From the NCBI RefSeq assembly GCF_900100195.1, contig NZ_FNES01000001.1, positions 383,144 through 447,143 on the forward strand: a DNA stretch of 64,000 nt. The letters are read 5' to 3'. Of the stretch, positions 1-10,033 are shown in pieces (position 1 is the stretch's first letter; every line of letters begins with the position of its first letter). The position numbers and the translations under genes are program-made. Source of the DNA: Billgrantia gudaonensis (GTDB taxonomy: Bacteria; Pseudomonadota; Gammaproteobacteria; Pseudomonadales; Halomonadaceae). The notes below the pieces were generated by a model, which was not told where the DNA came from, did no database searches, and saw only the letters and a list, made by a program, of their open reading frames with translations.

Positions 1-923
1 GTGTCCCGGAGAACGGACTGGCAGCAGTCGGCCACGGCGGCCAGCACGCGATCGCCCGTGGCGTGACCGTACCGATCGTTGAGACGCTTGAAGTGGTCGA
101 TGTCCACCATGCACATCGCCAGCGGGGTCCGTTCGCGAAGGGCGCGGCTGAGCTCGCGGTTGGCCAGCTCGAAGAAGTGGCGGCGATTGGCGATGCCGGT
201 CAACTCGTCGGTGGTGGCCATGTGGCGCAACCGCTCCTCGAGCAGACGGCGCTCTTCGATCTCGCGATGCAGCTGGCGATTGATTTCGCGCTCTTCGAGC
301 AACGATGCGAACTGGTTGCGCTGCAGGCGATCGAGGCGCGTCAGCGTCAGGCTGCCCAGCATATTGACGAAGCCCATCAAAAGCAGGCCGGTGAACATCA
401 GCTCAGGGGCCAGGCTCGACCATATCAGCATCGCCGTGACCACCCCGCTGGCCAGGTAGGCGTTCCAGGCCAGAATCCAGGGGAAGCGGTTGGGCACGAA
501 CAGGTAGAGCACCATGCTGGCGAAGATCATCGAGGCGAGGTGGATGCCGATCTGATCCGGGCGCAGGGGAATGGTAGTCATCAGTCCGGTGAGGCACAGC
601 AGGCAGATGACGTTGACCGGCAGTGGGCGCTGGGCGAGCGCCGGGCGCTTGAGCGTCGCCATGGCCAAGGCCACGCAGCTCAGCGCCACGGCCACGCGCA
701 TCACCAGCAGCCAGCCGTACGCCTCACCCATGCCGAGCAGGGCATAATCGGCGAGGCTGAAGGCGAGAAAGAGTCCGGCAGCAGACCACAACGCATAGCG
801 TAGCTGGCAGGCGTGGTGGGTCTGCATCGTGCGCTGGAACAGGGCTTCCAGGGTCGGCTCGCTGAATTCGGAGTACCAGTTGAGCCGAGTGTTTGCCTTA
901 GCGTCGGATACGCCTGATGCCAT
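1..923 (-). CDS. Membrane-bound diguanylate cyclase, 3' end outside the window
   Basis: The reading frame opens at an ATG at 923, with an AAGGA element about nine bases upstream, and runs leftward out of the window, so only the first 307 codons are visible. Several hydrophobic segments occupy roughly residues 35-200. A charged, probably coiled linker follows (LLEEREINRQLHREIEERR), and then the start of a GGDEF domain: TDELTGIANRRHFFELANRE and VDIDHFKRLNDRYGHATGD. The GGDEF signature itself lies beyond the edge. Proteins of this layout make cyclic di-GMP from two GTP at the inner membrane, with the N-terminal membrane part as sensor. Whether the active-site signature is intact cannot be judged here. 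Confidence 0.9.
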   Translation of the reverse strand, partial: MASGVSDAKANTRLNWYSEFSEPTLEALFQRTMQTHHACQLRYALWSAAGLFLAFSLADYALLGMGEAYGWLLVMRVAVALSCVALAMATLKRPALAQRPLPVNVICLLCLTGLMTTIPLRPDQIGIHLASMIFASMVLYLFVPNRFPWILAWNAYLASGVVTAMLIWSSLAPELMFTGLLLMGFVNMLGSLTLTRLDRLQRNQFASLLEEREINRQLHREIEERRLLEERLRHMATTDELTGIANRRHFFELANRELSRALRERTPLAMCMVDIDHFKRLNDRYGHATGDRVLAAVADCCQSVLRD

Positions 924-1277
924 TTGCCACCATCCTTGAGGGCGGCGGTCGCGTCGGCCGCTCCCTTCCCTTCAGTTCGGTAACGGCTTCGGTGTCATCG
1001 GCGGCAGGCGCCGACGACATGGCCGTCTCTCAAACCGAATCATGGCAGGAATCACAGCGCCTTCCAGTGGCTTGAAAGAATGTCATTCAGAGCTGACAAA
1101 ACCTGTAAGAGAATGCCTACAAAGCAAGAATGAGCCATTCGATCAGTCGTTGCTATCAGTCGATCTCCTTTTTCCCAGCCGCTGTGCGGGTTAGCGTTCA
1201 CTGACTCTGAAAGAGGCGTCCGGCGCTCGGCCATGGCCAACGGACGGGCTATGCAGCGTCGCCAGACTGCCCGTTTC
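924..1277. other. Non-coding interval
   Basis: These 354 bases lie between the start of the diguanylate cyclase gene and the end of the ABC permease gene, both on the minus strand. The segment should hold the cyclase promoter. I see no convincing gene, strong terminator hairpin or repeat. A short minus-strand frame at 1052-1240 has no recognisable features. Confidence 0.5.
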
Positions 1278-2050
1278 TCACGGCTTGAGCCGATAGCCGG
1301 TACGGAAGATCCAGGCCACCACCGCCAGCGCCACGCCCAGGAACAGCAGGATCATGGCCAGGCTCACCCATGGGCTCACGTCGCTGATGCCGTAGAAGCT
1401 CCAGCGAAAGCCGCTCACCAGGTAGACCACCGGATTGGCCAGCGTGACTGCCTGCCAGAAAGGGGGCAGCATGTCGATGGAGTAGAAGGTGCCGCCGAGG
1501 AAGGTGAGCGGCGTGATGACGAGCAGCGGAACCAGCTGCAGCTTCTCGAAGCCATCGGCCCAGATGCCGATGATGAAGCCGAGCAGGCTGAAGGTCACCG
1601 CGGTGAGCACCAGAAACAGTACCATCATGAACGGATGCTGGATGGAGTAGGGCACGAACAGTCGTGCCGTCACCAAGACGATGGCGCCGAGAATCAATGA
1701 CTTGGTGGCTGCCGCGCCGACATAGCCGAGCACTACCTCGACATACGACATGGGTGCCGACAGCACCTCGTAGATCGTGCCGGAGAAGCGCGGGAAAAAG
1801 ATACCGAAGGAGGCGTTGGAAACGCTCTGGGTGAGCAGCATCAGCATGATCAACCCTGGCACGATGAAGGCGCCATAGCTGACGCCTTCCACCTCGCTGA
1901 TGCGCGTGCCGATGGCGGCACCGAACACCACGAAGTAGAGCGAGGTGGATATCACCGGTGAGACGATGCTCTGCAGGACGGTGCGCAGACTGCGTGCCAT
2001 TTCGGCGAGGTAGAGGGTCTTGACGGATTGCAGGTTCATGTTCCTGATGT

Positions 2051-2054
<4 letters not shown>
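1278..2054 (-). CDS. ABC-2 type exporter permease, YadH-like
   Basis: A 258-residue membrane protein with six predicted hydrophobic segments. It resembles E. coli YadH in length and in landmark stretches such as [37 protein letters not shown] and [17 protein letters not shown]. The ATG at 2054 overlaps the stop of the upstream ATPase gene by four bases (ATGA), which implies translational coupling. Together the two form a half-size exporter of the drug/polysaccharide/lipid type. The substrate is unknown for the family. A longer upstream extension in the same frame overlaps the ATPase gene and is not credible. Confidence 0.9.
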
Positions 2055-2981
<927 letters not shown>

Positions 2982-2989
<8 letters not shown>

Positions 2990-3188
2990 GGGTGATGTCC
3001 TCGCTGAACGTCAGGTCGACGTCGATGCCGGCCACCTGCACGCGCACGCTGGCCGGCAGCGATTCATCGCCGCGCAGGCGGCCGTCGGCCAGGGCCTCGC
3101 GAACGGCTTGCTCGATGGCCTGCTGTGAATTCACACCCACGTTTTTCAGCAGTTTGCGAATGCTCTGGTGGAAGGCGTCGTCGTTCAT
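2982..3188 (-). CDS. DUF6494 family small protein
   Basis: A 68-residue, acidic, soluble protein: [20 protein letters not shown] at the start and [20 protein letters not shown] near the end. The N-terminal half looks helical and the C-terminal half looks like a short beta unit. I recognise it as the small family called DUF6494, whose function is not known. Its stop codon overlaps the start region of the ABC ATPase gene, so it is probably the first gene of that exporter operon. Assignment to the family is from memory of the sequence pattern. Confidence 0.75.
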
Positions 3189-3280
3189 CGGGCGTTCCTC
3201 GAGACGGGTGGCTGGCTGACGATCGATGTCGAAGCATAGCATGCGAATCGATGGCCGCAGGAGCGGCGATGCCGAATCCT

Positions 3281-3910
3281 TCATGGCAGCGGAATCTCGT
3301 TGACCCATTTCGGGCAGTGGTAGCCGCGCGCCACGGCAGGGCGTCTGGCGATCTCGACGTACCAGCGCCTGACGTTGGGGTACTCCCCGAGATCGATCCG
3401 CTGCCACTCGAAGCGTGAGGCCCACGGCCAGATGGCGATGTCGGCGATGCTGTATTCGTCGGCCACGAAGTCGCGATCGGCGAGCCGCTTGTCGAGTACG
3501 CCATACAGGCGATGCGCTTCGCGTTGGAAACGTTCTTCGGCATAGGGCGCTCGTCCGGCGTTGAATTTCACGAAATGATGGACCTGACCGAGGATGGGGC
3601 CGAATCCGCCCATCTGCCACATCAGCCACTCCAAGACCCGATGACGAGCTTCGCCGGCACTCGGCAGCAGCTGCCCCGTCTTCTCGGCCAGATAGATCAT
3701 GATGGCCCCCGACTCCATCAGGTCGATGCCGGTGTCGTGATCGTGAATCGCGGGGATCTTGTTGTTGGGGCTGACGGCGAGAAAGTCGGGGGAGAACTGC
3801 TCGCCCTGGGTGATGTCCACGGCGTGGGTGCGGTAGGGCAAGCCGAGCTCTTCTAGCAAAATGGAGACCTTGCGGCCGTTGGGGGTGCTCCAGGTCCACA
3901 GATCGATCAT
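3281..3910 (-). CDS. Glutathione transferase, YfcG/GstB-like
   Basis: A 209-residue protein with the thioredoxin-fold N-terminal domain followed by an all-helical domain. The N-terminus (MIDLWTWSTPNGRKVSILLE), the cis-proline stretch SPNNKIPAIHD, the ESGAIMIYLAEKTG motif and YSIADIAIWPWASRF match E. coli YfcG. YfcG-type enzymes use glutathione or glutathione disulfide as cofactor and have disulfide reductase activity. The Thr-Pro-Asn segment replaces a classical catalytic Tyr/Ser/Cys, as in YfcG. The ATG at 3910 has a GAGGAGT element upstream. The gene stands alone, divergent from the DUF523 gene. Confidence 0.9.
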   Translation of the reverse strand: MIDLWTWSTPNGRKVSILLEELGLPYRTHAVDITQGEQFSPDFLAVSPNNKIPAIHDHDTGIDLMESGAIMIYLAEKTGQLLPSAGEARHRVLEWLMWQMGGFGPILGQVHHFVKFNAGRAPYAEERFQREAHRLYGVLDKRLADRDFVADEYSIADIAIWPWASRFEWQRIDLGEYPNVRRWYVEIARRPAVARGYHCPKWVNEIPLP

Positions 3911-4079
3911 CGTGCACTCCTCGTGATTGTCGTGACCGCTACAAGATAGCAGCCCGCTCATGCCGGTCTTTTACGCTGGAACCACGGTTGGCGTCGCCGC
4001 GACTGACCGCTCTGGCCGGCTATGTCAGAATATCGTCAGCGTCAGGGTCACCGGCGATAGCCGCGATGGAGGAGAGGAG

Positions 4080-5048
4080 ATGACCGATCAGCTAGAGGCC
4101 GACGCCGGCATACCGGTCGGCATCAGCGCGTGCCTGATGGGCGAGCAGGTGCGTTACAACGGCGGACACAAGCGTTCGCGCTACTGTCTGGACGTACTCG
4201 CCGAGCGTTTCCGTCTGGAACCCTTCTGTCCGGAGCTGGAGGCCGGTCTGGGCGTGCCTCGCGACCCCATTCGCCTGGTCGGCAAGCCCGGTGAGGATCC
4301 GCGCCTGGTGGGTACCAAGGACCCCAGCCTGGATGTCACCGAGCGCCTGGCCGAGGTGAGCGAACGGTTCGTGGAGCAACACCGCCACCTGCGCGGTTTC
4401 ATCCTCATGAAGGGGTCGCCGAGCTGTGGCCTGGAGCGAGTCAAGGTCTATCACGACAACGGCATGCCCAGTCACAGCGACTCGGGTGCCTTCGTGCGTG
4501 CTCTGCGTCTTCATTACCCCGAGCTGCCGCTGGAGGAAGAGGCGCGCATGAACGACGCCGTGTTGCGCGAGAACTTCATCACTCGCGTCTACGCTTTCGA
4601 CGACTGGAAGCGCCACGTCGAGCCCGCTCCCAGCCACCACGTCCTGCTGCAATTCCACAGCCGCCAGAAGTACCTGCTGATGGCTCACCACGTGGAAGCC
4701 TACCGCGAGCTGGGTCGCTATCTGGCCGACGCCGGCCGGCGCCCGCTCGAGGAAGCCATGCAACACTACCTGCAACGCTTCATGGCGGCACTCTCGCGGC
4801 CGGCCACGCGCAAGACCCACGCCAACGCGCTGATGCACGTGCTGGGCTATCTGAAGCGTTCTCTGGACGGTGAGATCAGGCAGGATCTGCTCGCCGCCAT
4901 CGAAGACTATCGCCAGGGGCACGTACACCTCGCCGTGCCCATCCGGATGATCAACCACTACATCAAGCGTCACGGCTCCGACTACGTTCGCGCCCAGACC
5001 TATCTCGACCCTCATCCCTACGAGCTGGGGCTGCGCAACGCGATTTGA
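4080..5048 (+). CDS. DUF523 (TudS-like) and DUF1722 (YbgA-like) fusion protein
   Basis: A 322-residue cytoplasmic protein with two domains. Residues about 8-150 form DUF523, with the three cysteines expected to hold an iron-sulfur cluster: GISACLMGEQVRYNGGHKRS, FCPELEAGLGVPR and KGSPSCGLERVKVY. Known members of DUF523 (TudS) desulfurise thiouracil. Residues about 170-315 form DUF1722 (YbgA), starting at HHVLLQFHSRQKYLLMAHH. The ATG at 4080 was chosen because it directly follows a strong GGAGAGGAG element; a longer frame to 3960 has none. The gene is coupled to the methyltransferase gene that follows, which suggests a joint role in handling modified nucleotides or bases, but that is inference. 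Confidence 0.9.
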   Translation: MTDQLEADAGIPVGISACLMGEQVRYNGGHKRSRYCLDVLAERFRLEPFCPELEAGLGVPRDPIRLVGKPGEDPRLVGTKDPSLDVTERLAEVSERFVEQHRHLRGFILMKGSPSCGLERVKVYHDNGMPSHSDSGAFVRALRLHYPELPLEEEARMNDAVLRENFITRVYAFDDWKRHVEPAPSHHVLLQFHSRQKYLLMAHHVEAYRELGRYLADAGRRPLEEAMQHYLQRFMAALSRPATRKTHANALMHVLGYLKRSLDGEIRQDLLAAIEDYRQGHVHLAVPIRMINHYIKRHGSDYVRAQTYLDPHPYELGLRNAI

Positions 5049-6307
5049 GCACTGCGACGCTGCCACCCGCCGAGCGCCTTGCTCGCCTCACCGTGCTGCT
5101 GGCCGAATGGCAGGGAGCATGGCGCCCCTTGCCCTTTCGGCATCGTCGCCTGCCTTGGGAAGAGCGCATGCCGGGGCTGGCGGCGATGCTGCGTGCCCTG
5201 GACGAGACAGCGCTGACCCGACTGCAGGACGCGCCTTTCGAGCACTCACCGTTGGCCGCATGGCTGCCGGTAGAGGAACTGGCGGCCCTGGTCGACCTGC
5301 CGGCGATCTCCGCCGACTCGGTCGAGCCGCCGTCCGCCTGGAGCGCACACATCGGCGGGCGCAAATGGCAGCAGATCGTCGCCTTCGCCGCGCGCATGCC
5401 AGTGGCCGCGGACCGACCGTTGATCGAATGGTGTGCCGGCAAGGGCCATCTGGCGCGGACGCTGTCTCGCCTGCACGGATGCCATGTCACCGCCCTGGAG
5501 TGGCAGGCTTCGTTGTGCGCGGCGGGAAGATGCCTCGCCGAACGGCAGGGGGCGGACGTCGCTCTGGTCGGGCAGGACGTGATGGCCGGGGATGCCACGC
5601 GCTGGCTGGGCGGCAACGGCCACCTCGCCGCCCTGCATGCCTGCGGCGACTTGCACGTCCGGCTGATCGAACTGGCCGCCGACCACGCCGGTGCCGTCAC
5701 CCTGGCTCCGTGCTGCTACCACCGCACGGCGGCCGAGCGCTATCGGCCGCTCTCGCGGTACGCACGTCGACTCACCGCCGAGCGGGGCCTGGCGCTCGCG
5801 CGTGACGATCTGACGCTGGCCGTGCAGGAGACCGTCACCGCGCCACGGGGCGACCGACGCCGCCGCGCGCGGGCCAACGCCTGGCGGCTGGGTTTCGATG
5901 CCCTGCAACGCGAAGTGCGTGGCATCGACGCCTATCTGCCGGTGCCCAGCCTCGCCCATGGGCGACTGCCCGAGACGTTCGCCGGCTTCTGCCGCTGGGC
6001 GGCAGAGCAGAAGGGACTGGCATTGCCAGCCCGGCTGGACGCTGCACGTTTCGAACGAGAAGGGCAGCGGCGGTTGGCCGAGGTCGAACGGCTCGAGCTC
6101 GTGCGCCACCTGTTTCGCCGGCCGCTGGAGGTGTGGTTGGCGCTGGATCGACGGATGCGCCTCGAGGAAGCGGGATTTGCGGTCGAACTCGGCACCTTTT
6201 GCGCCCGCGAACTCACGCCACGCAATCTGTTGCTGAGAGCGGAGGCCGAACCCCGAGGCAAGTCCGTTGGACGTCGCGGGTTCGCGCCTCGCCCCGGCCA
6301 GCGTTGA
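5045..6307 (+). CDS. SAM-dependent methyltransferase, Methyltransf_32-like
   Basis: A 420-residue soluble protein. A divergent SAM-binding motif lies at about residues 126-139 (RPLIEWCAGKGHLAR). A later stretch (LHACGDLHVRLIELAADHAG, then LAPCCYHRTAAERY) matches the Methyltransf_32 family, which includes RNA-modifying enzymes with a Cys-Cys-Tyr-His segment. The substrate is not known. Translation probably starts at a TTG whose four bases overlap the previous stop (TTGA), so the gene is coupled to the DUF523/DUF1722 gene; the first in-frame ATG is about 40 codons later. The C-terminus is rich in Arg and Gly. Confidence 0.75.
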   Translation: MSTATLPPAERLARLTVLLAEWQGAWRPLPFRHRRLPWEERMPGLAAMLRALDETALTRLQDAPFEHSPLAAWLPVEELAALVDLPAISADSVEPPSAWSAHIGGRKWQQIVAFAARMPVAADRPLIEWCAGKGHLARTLSRLHGCHVTALEWQASLCAAGRCLAERQGADVALVGQDVMAGDATRWLGGNGHLAALHACGDLHVRLIELAADHAGAVTLAPCCYHRTAAERYRPLSRYARRLTAERGLALARDDLTLAVQETVTAPRGDRRRRARANAWRLGFDALQREVRGIDAYLPVPSLAHGRLPETFAGFCRWAAEQKGLALPARLDAARFEREGQRRLAEVERLELVRHLFRRPLEVWLALDRRMRLEEAGFAVELGTFCARELTPRNLLLRAEAEPRGKSVGRRGFAPRPGQR

Positions 6308-6392
6308 AAGCCGAGCGTTCGTGCAGCTTCGTCGTCACCTACCGTGTAGAGAGACGTACGGAACTGCCTATCGCTCGATTCCCGGGGAAAAG

Positions 6393-8912
6393 ATGAACGC
6401 TGCTCCATGGTTGGCCTCGGTATCGCTGGTTGCGTCGGTCGTGGCTCTCGCGTCGACATCTCCTCTGGGTGCGACCCCGGCCGTCGATCAGGATGCATTG
6501 TCCGAACGACGCGGGGCGCTGGTGGATCAGGTCGTCTTCACCGGCGAGGACGAGCCGGGGCGGGTCACCGGGCTGATCGAAACGGGGGCCCAGCAGGTCT
6601 TCACCCAGGGCATATCGAGTCCCGCGGTATACCGTCGGCTGCGCGATTCGCCGGCCATCGCCCATGACCTCTCCTATGGCACCTCCAGCGAACTGACGCT
6701 CAATCCGGCGGGGCCGGAGTTCGCCGACGGCACCCTCAATCCCTTTCACGTGCCGGCCATCCGCGAGGCGCTCAACCGCCTGGTGGACCGCGACTACATC
6801 GCTCAGGAACTCTACGGCGGGCTCGCAGTGCCGCGCTTTCTACCGCTTTCCACCGCCTTCCCCGACTATGCGCGCCTGGCTGACGTCGCCCGGGAGCTCG
6901 AGCTGCGCTATGCGCATGACCCGCAAGCCGCCCGCGAGGTGATCCAGCGTGAAATGGAGACGCTCGGGGCGCAGTTGCGCGGCGGCCAGTGGCACTACGC
7001 GGGAGAGCCGGTGCGCCTGATCGTGCTGATTCGCACCGAGGACGAGCGCCGCCTGGTCGGCGATTACGTCGCCAACCTGCTGGAGGCGCAGGGTTTCGCC
7101 GTCGAGCGCCGCTATCGCACCGCCGAGGAGGCCTCGCGGATCTGGATCGCCACGGACCCGCAGGCCGGTCAGTGGCATCTCTACACCGGGAGTTGGATCA
7201 CCATCGAGATCCAGCGCGATCAGGCGGAGGCGTTCAGCTTCTACTACACCCCACGAGGGCGGGCAGAGCCGCTGTGGCAGGCCTACGACCCCGCCCCGGC
7301 GTTCGATGAACTGGCCGATCGTCTGCTGCGCCGCGACTACCGGAGCTGGGAGGAGCGCCAGGCAATGATGGCCCGGGCTCTGGAACTGGCCATGCAGGAT
7401 TCGGCGCGCATCTGGCTCGTCGACCAGCTCAACGCCTCGGCACGGGCCAGCAACGTCGAAGTGGCCGTGGATCTCGCCGGAGGGCTCTCCGGTTCGGCGC
7501 TGTGGCCCTATACCCTGCGCTATACCGACCGGGTGGGCGGACGGATGGTGTTCGGTACGCCGGGGCTGTTGACCGAGCCTTGGAATCTCGTGGCCGGCAG
7601 CAACTGGATCTTCGACCGGATGATCATGCGTGCCACCCAGGATCCGGTGGCGTTACCCGATCCCTTCACCGGGCTCTATCGTCCCCAGCGCATCGCCGAG
7701 GCCGAGGTGACGGTGCAGGAAGACGTGACCGTGGAACGGACGCTCGACTGGTTGAGCGTCTCGACGGCGGAACGGATCGAGGTGCCGGAGGCGGCGTGGA
7801 TCGACTGGGACGGCGAGGCGGACCGGTTCGTCACCGTCGGTGAGCAGCATGACGAGCCCGTCACCGCCCGCACGCAGGTACGCATTCGCTACGACGAAGC
7901 GATCTTCGAACAGCGCTGGCACGACGGCTCCCCACTCTCGCTCGCCGACTTCGTGCTGCCGCTGATCCTCGACTTCGAGCGTGCCGACGAGGCGAGCCCG
8001 CTGTACGACGTGGCCCACCTGCCGACCTTCGAGGCGTTCCAGCGCCACTTCCGGGGTTGGCATATCGTCTCCCGCGATCCACTGGTGGTCGAGGTCTACA
8101 GCGACCAGGTCTTCCCCGATGCCGAGACCCTGGTGGCCAGGCGTGCGCCCGCGCCACAGCCTTGGCATGTGCTGGCACTGGGGATCTTCGCCGAGCGTCA
8201 CGGCGAGCTGGCGTTCTCCTCCAACAAGGCCGATCGGCTGCAAGTGGACTGGATGAGCCTGGTGGCCGGTCCCAGCGTGCCGATCCTGAAACGTCGTCTC
8301 GAGCGTGTCCGCGAGCGCGATGCCGCCCCCTATCGCGAAGTGCTGGACGGGTTTCTGGAGTCGCACGAACCCGCTGCCCGCTATCGCTCGCTTGCCGAGT
8401 GGCACGCTCGCCGCGGTCACTTCTGGGTCGGCAACGGACCCTTTCAGCTCGATTCCGTCCATCCGGTAGAGGGCAGTCTGGTACTCGAACGCTTTGCCGG
8501 CTTTCCCGATCCGGCCGACAAGTGGCTGGGGTTCTCGCGCCCGGCGATTCCCGAACTGACACTGGATGGCCCCTTGCTGGTGGAAGCCGTCTCCGGCGAG
8601 GCCGCCGATGGACGGGCGGCAGGGTTCCAACTGACGGTGACCTTCGAGGGCAAGCCCTATCCGCCGGAAGACATCGAACGCGTGCAGTTCCTGCTCTTCG
8701 ATGGACGCGGGGCTCTGGTCGAGCGCGGCGAGGCCGAACTCGATGCCGAGGGGCACTGGCGGATCGAGATCCCGAGGCCGGTGCTCGCCTCGCTGGGCGT
8801 TGGTGCGAACAGCCTGGAAGTGGCGGTGATCAGCCGCCGCGTGGCGCTGCCGGCATTCGCTTCGCATGTCTTTGCCACGGTGCCGCCCGGCGGCCTGGAG
8901 GCATCGCCATGA
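6393..8912 (+). CDS. Peptide-type ABC importer substrate-binding protein, unusually long
   Basis: An 839-residue periplasmic protein with an N-terminal signal peptide (MNAAPWLASVSLVASVVALA). Blocks such as NPFHVPAIREALNRLVDRDY, RYDEAIFEQRWHDGSPLSLA and VGNGPFQLDSV belong to the SBP_bac_5 family that binds peptides, nickel or sugars. The usual length is 500-600 residues, so this one has about 250 extra, including a C-terminal beta-rich stretch (about 755-839, starting near GFQLTVTFEGKPYPPEDIE). The ATG at 6393 precedes the signal peptide and has a GGGGAAA-like element. The gene opens a five-gene operon and its stop overlaps the first permease gene by ATGA. Confidence 0.88.
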   Translation: MNAAPWLASVSLVASVVALASTSPLGATPAVDQDALSERRGALVDQVVFTGEDEPGRVTGLIETGAQQVFTQGISSPAVYRRLRDSPAIAHDLSYGTSSELTLNPAGPEFADGTLNPFHVPAIREALNRLVDRDYIAQELYGGLAVPRFLPLSTAFPDYARLADVARELELRYAHDPQAAREVIQREMETLGAQLRGGQWHYAGEPVRLIVLIRTEDERRLVGDYVANLLEAQGFAVERRYRTAEEASRIWIATDPQAGQWHLYTGSWITIEIQRDQAEAFSFYYTPRGRAEPLWQAYDPAPAFDELADRLLRRDYRSWEERQAMMARALELAMQDSARIWLVDQLNASARASNVEVAVDLAGGLSGSALWPYTLRYTDRVGGRMVFGTPGLLTEPWNLVAGSNWIFDRMIMRATQDPVALPDPFTGLYRPQRIAEAEVTVQEDVTVERTLDWLSVSTAERIEVPEAAWIDWDGEADRFVTVGEQHDEPVTARTQVRIRYDEAIFEQRWHDGSPLSLADFVLPLILDFERADEASPLYDVAHLPTFEAFQRHFRGWHIVSRDPLVVEVYSDQVFPDAETLVARRAPAPQPWHVLALGIFAERHGELAFSSNKADRLQVDWMSLVAGPSVPILKRRLERVRERDAAPYREVLDGFLESHEPAARYRSLAEWHARRGHFWVGNGPFQLDSVHPVEGSLVLERFAGFPDPADKWLGFSRPAIPELTLDGPLLVEAVSGEAADGRAAGFQLTVTFEGKPYPPEDIERVQFLLFDGRGALVERGEAELDAEGHWRIEIPRPVLASLGVGANSLEVAVISRRVALPAFASHVFATVPPGGLEASP

Positions 8913-10033
8913 CTCGGCACGGTGCTCCCGGCAGTGCGCCCACGGCAGGTCGCGGCCGGTGGCGCGACCTGCGTCGGCTGCTGCTGTATACGGCGAAGCG
9001 ACTGCTGGCGCTGTTCGTCACCGTGGTGGTGGGTGTTTACCTGACCATCGTCATCGCCAACATGGGCGGTCAGGTGGACGACCTGCGCCGCGTGCAGATC
9101 CGTAGCGAGGCCGCCGAGGCGGCGCGAGCCGATCCTGCCTTCCAGGATCTTTCCCCCGCGGAGCGCAACGAGCTGATCCAGCGCCAGGTGGCGCTCGAGG
9201 TGGAGCGGCTGCGTCTCGACGAGCCCTTTCTGGTGCGCAGCGTCGACTACCTGCAGCGAGCGTTGCGTCTCGACCTGGGGCGCGCCGAACAGATGCACAG
9301 CGACCTCGGCTCACGGGCGGTTCGCGACATCATCGTCGAGCGGCTGCCGGCGACCCTGCTGCTGTTCGGCACCGCCAACCTGCTGATCTTTTTCGTCTCG
9401 GTATTCGTGGCGCTGTGGCTGTCACGACGCTATGGCAGTGCGCTCGACCGCAGCGTGGTCGCCTTGGCGCCCACTTCGGCAGCACCGGCCTGGTTTTACG
9501 GTATCTTTCTGATTCTGCTGTTCGCCTTCGTGGCGCCGCTGCTGCCCGCCGGCGGCATGGTCGCGGTACCACCCCCGGAAGGGCGCTGGGCCTATGCGCT
9601 CAGCGTGGTGCGCCACTTGCTGCTGCCGGTGTCGGCAATGCTGCTCTCCCAGATATTCATTTCCATCTACTCCTGGCGCACCTTCTTCTTGATCCACTCG
9701 AGCGAAGACTACGTGGAGATGGCCCGCGCCAAGGGGCTGCCGTCGCGTCTCATCGAACGTCGCTACATTCTGCGCCCGACGCTGGCGCCCATCGTCACCA
9801 GTTTTCTGCTGATGCTGATCGGGCTGTGGAGTGGCGCCATCATCCTCGAGCAGGTGTTCAACTGGCCCGGGCTAGGCTCGCTGCTGTTCCAGGCCATCGG
9901 TCATCGCGACACCCCGGTGATCATCGGCGGCGTGGTGATCTTCGCCTATCTGCTCGCGGCCACGGTCTTCCTGCTCGACATTCTCTATGCCGTGCTCGAT
10001 CCGCGAGTTCGCCTTGCCGGAGGTCGGCAATGA
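8909..10033 (+). CDS. Peptide-type ABC importer permease, DppB-like
   Basis: A 374-residue inner-membrane permease. A first transmembrane helix (LLALFVTVVVGVYLTIVIAN) is followed by a periplasmic loop of about 100 residues, then five helices. The cytoplasmic EAA loop that contacts the ATPase is seen as YVEMARAKGLPSRLIERRYI, and the C-terminus LFQAIGHRDTPVIIGGVVIF is typical of the DppB/OppB family. The start overlaps the binding-protein stop (ATGA) and the stop overlaps the next permease start in the same way. Confidence 0.93.
   Translation: MTRHGAPGSAPTAGRGRWRDLRRLLLYTAKRLLALFVTVVVGVYLTIVIANMGGQVDDLRRVQIRSEAAEAARADPAFQDLSPAERNELIQRQVALEVERLRLDEPFLVRSVDYLQRALRLDLGRAEQMHSDLGSRAVRDIIVERLPATLLLFGTANLLIFFVSVFVALWLSRRYGSALDRSVVALAPTSAAPAWFYGIFLILLFAFVAPLLPAGGMVAVPPPEGRWAYALSVVRHLLLPVSAMLLSQIFISIYSWRTFFLIHSSEDYVEMARAKGLPSRLIERRYILRPTLAPIVTSFLLMLIGLWSGAIILEQVFNWPGLGSLLFQAIGHRDTPVIIGGVVIFAYLLAATVFLLDILYAVLDPRVRLAGGRQ

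Noticed and set aside
1052..1240. Minus-strand frame of 62 codons in the first intergenic space
   Set aside because: No ribosome binding site, no recognisable motif, and composition unlike coding sequence.
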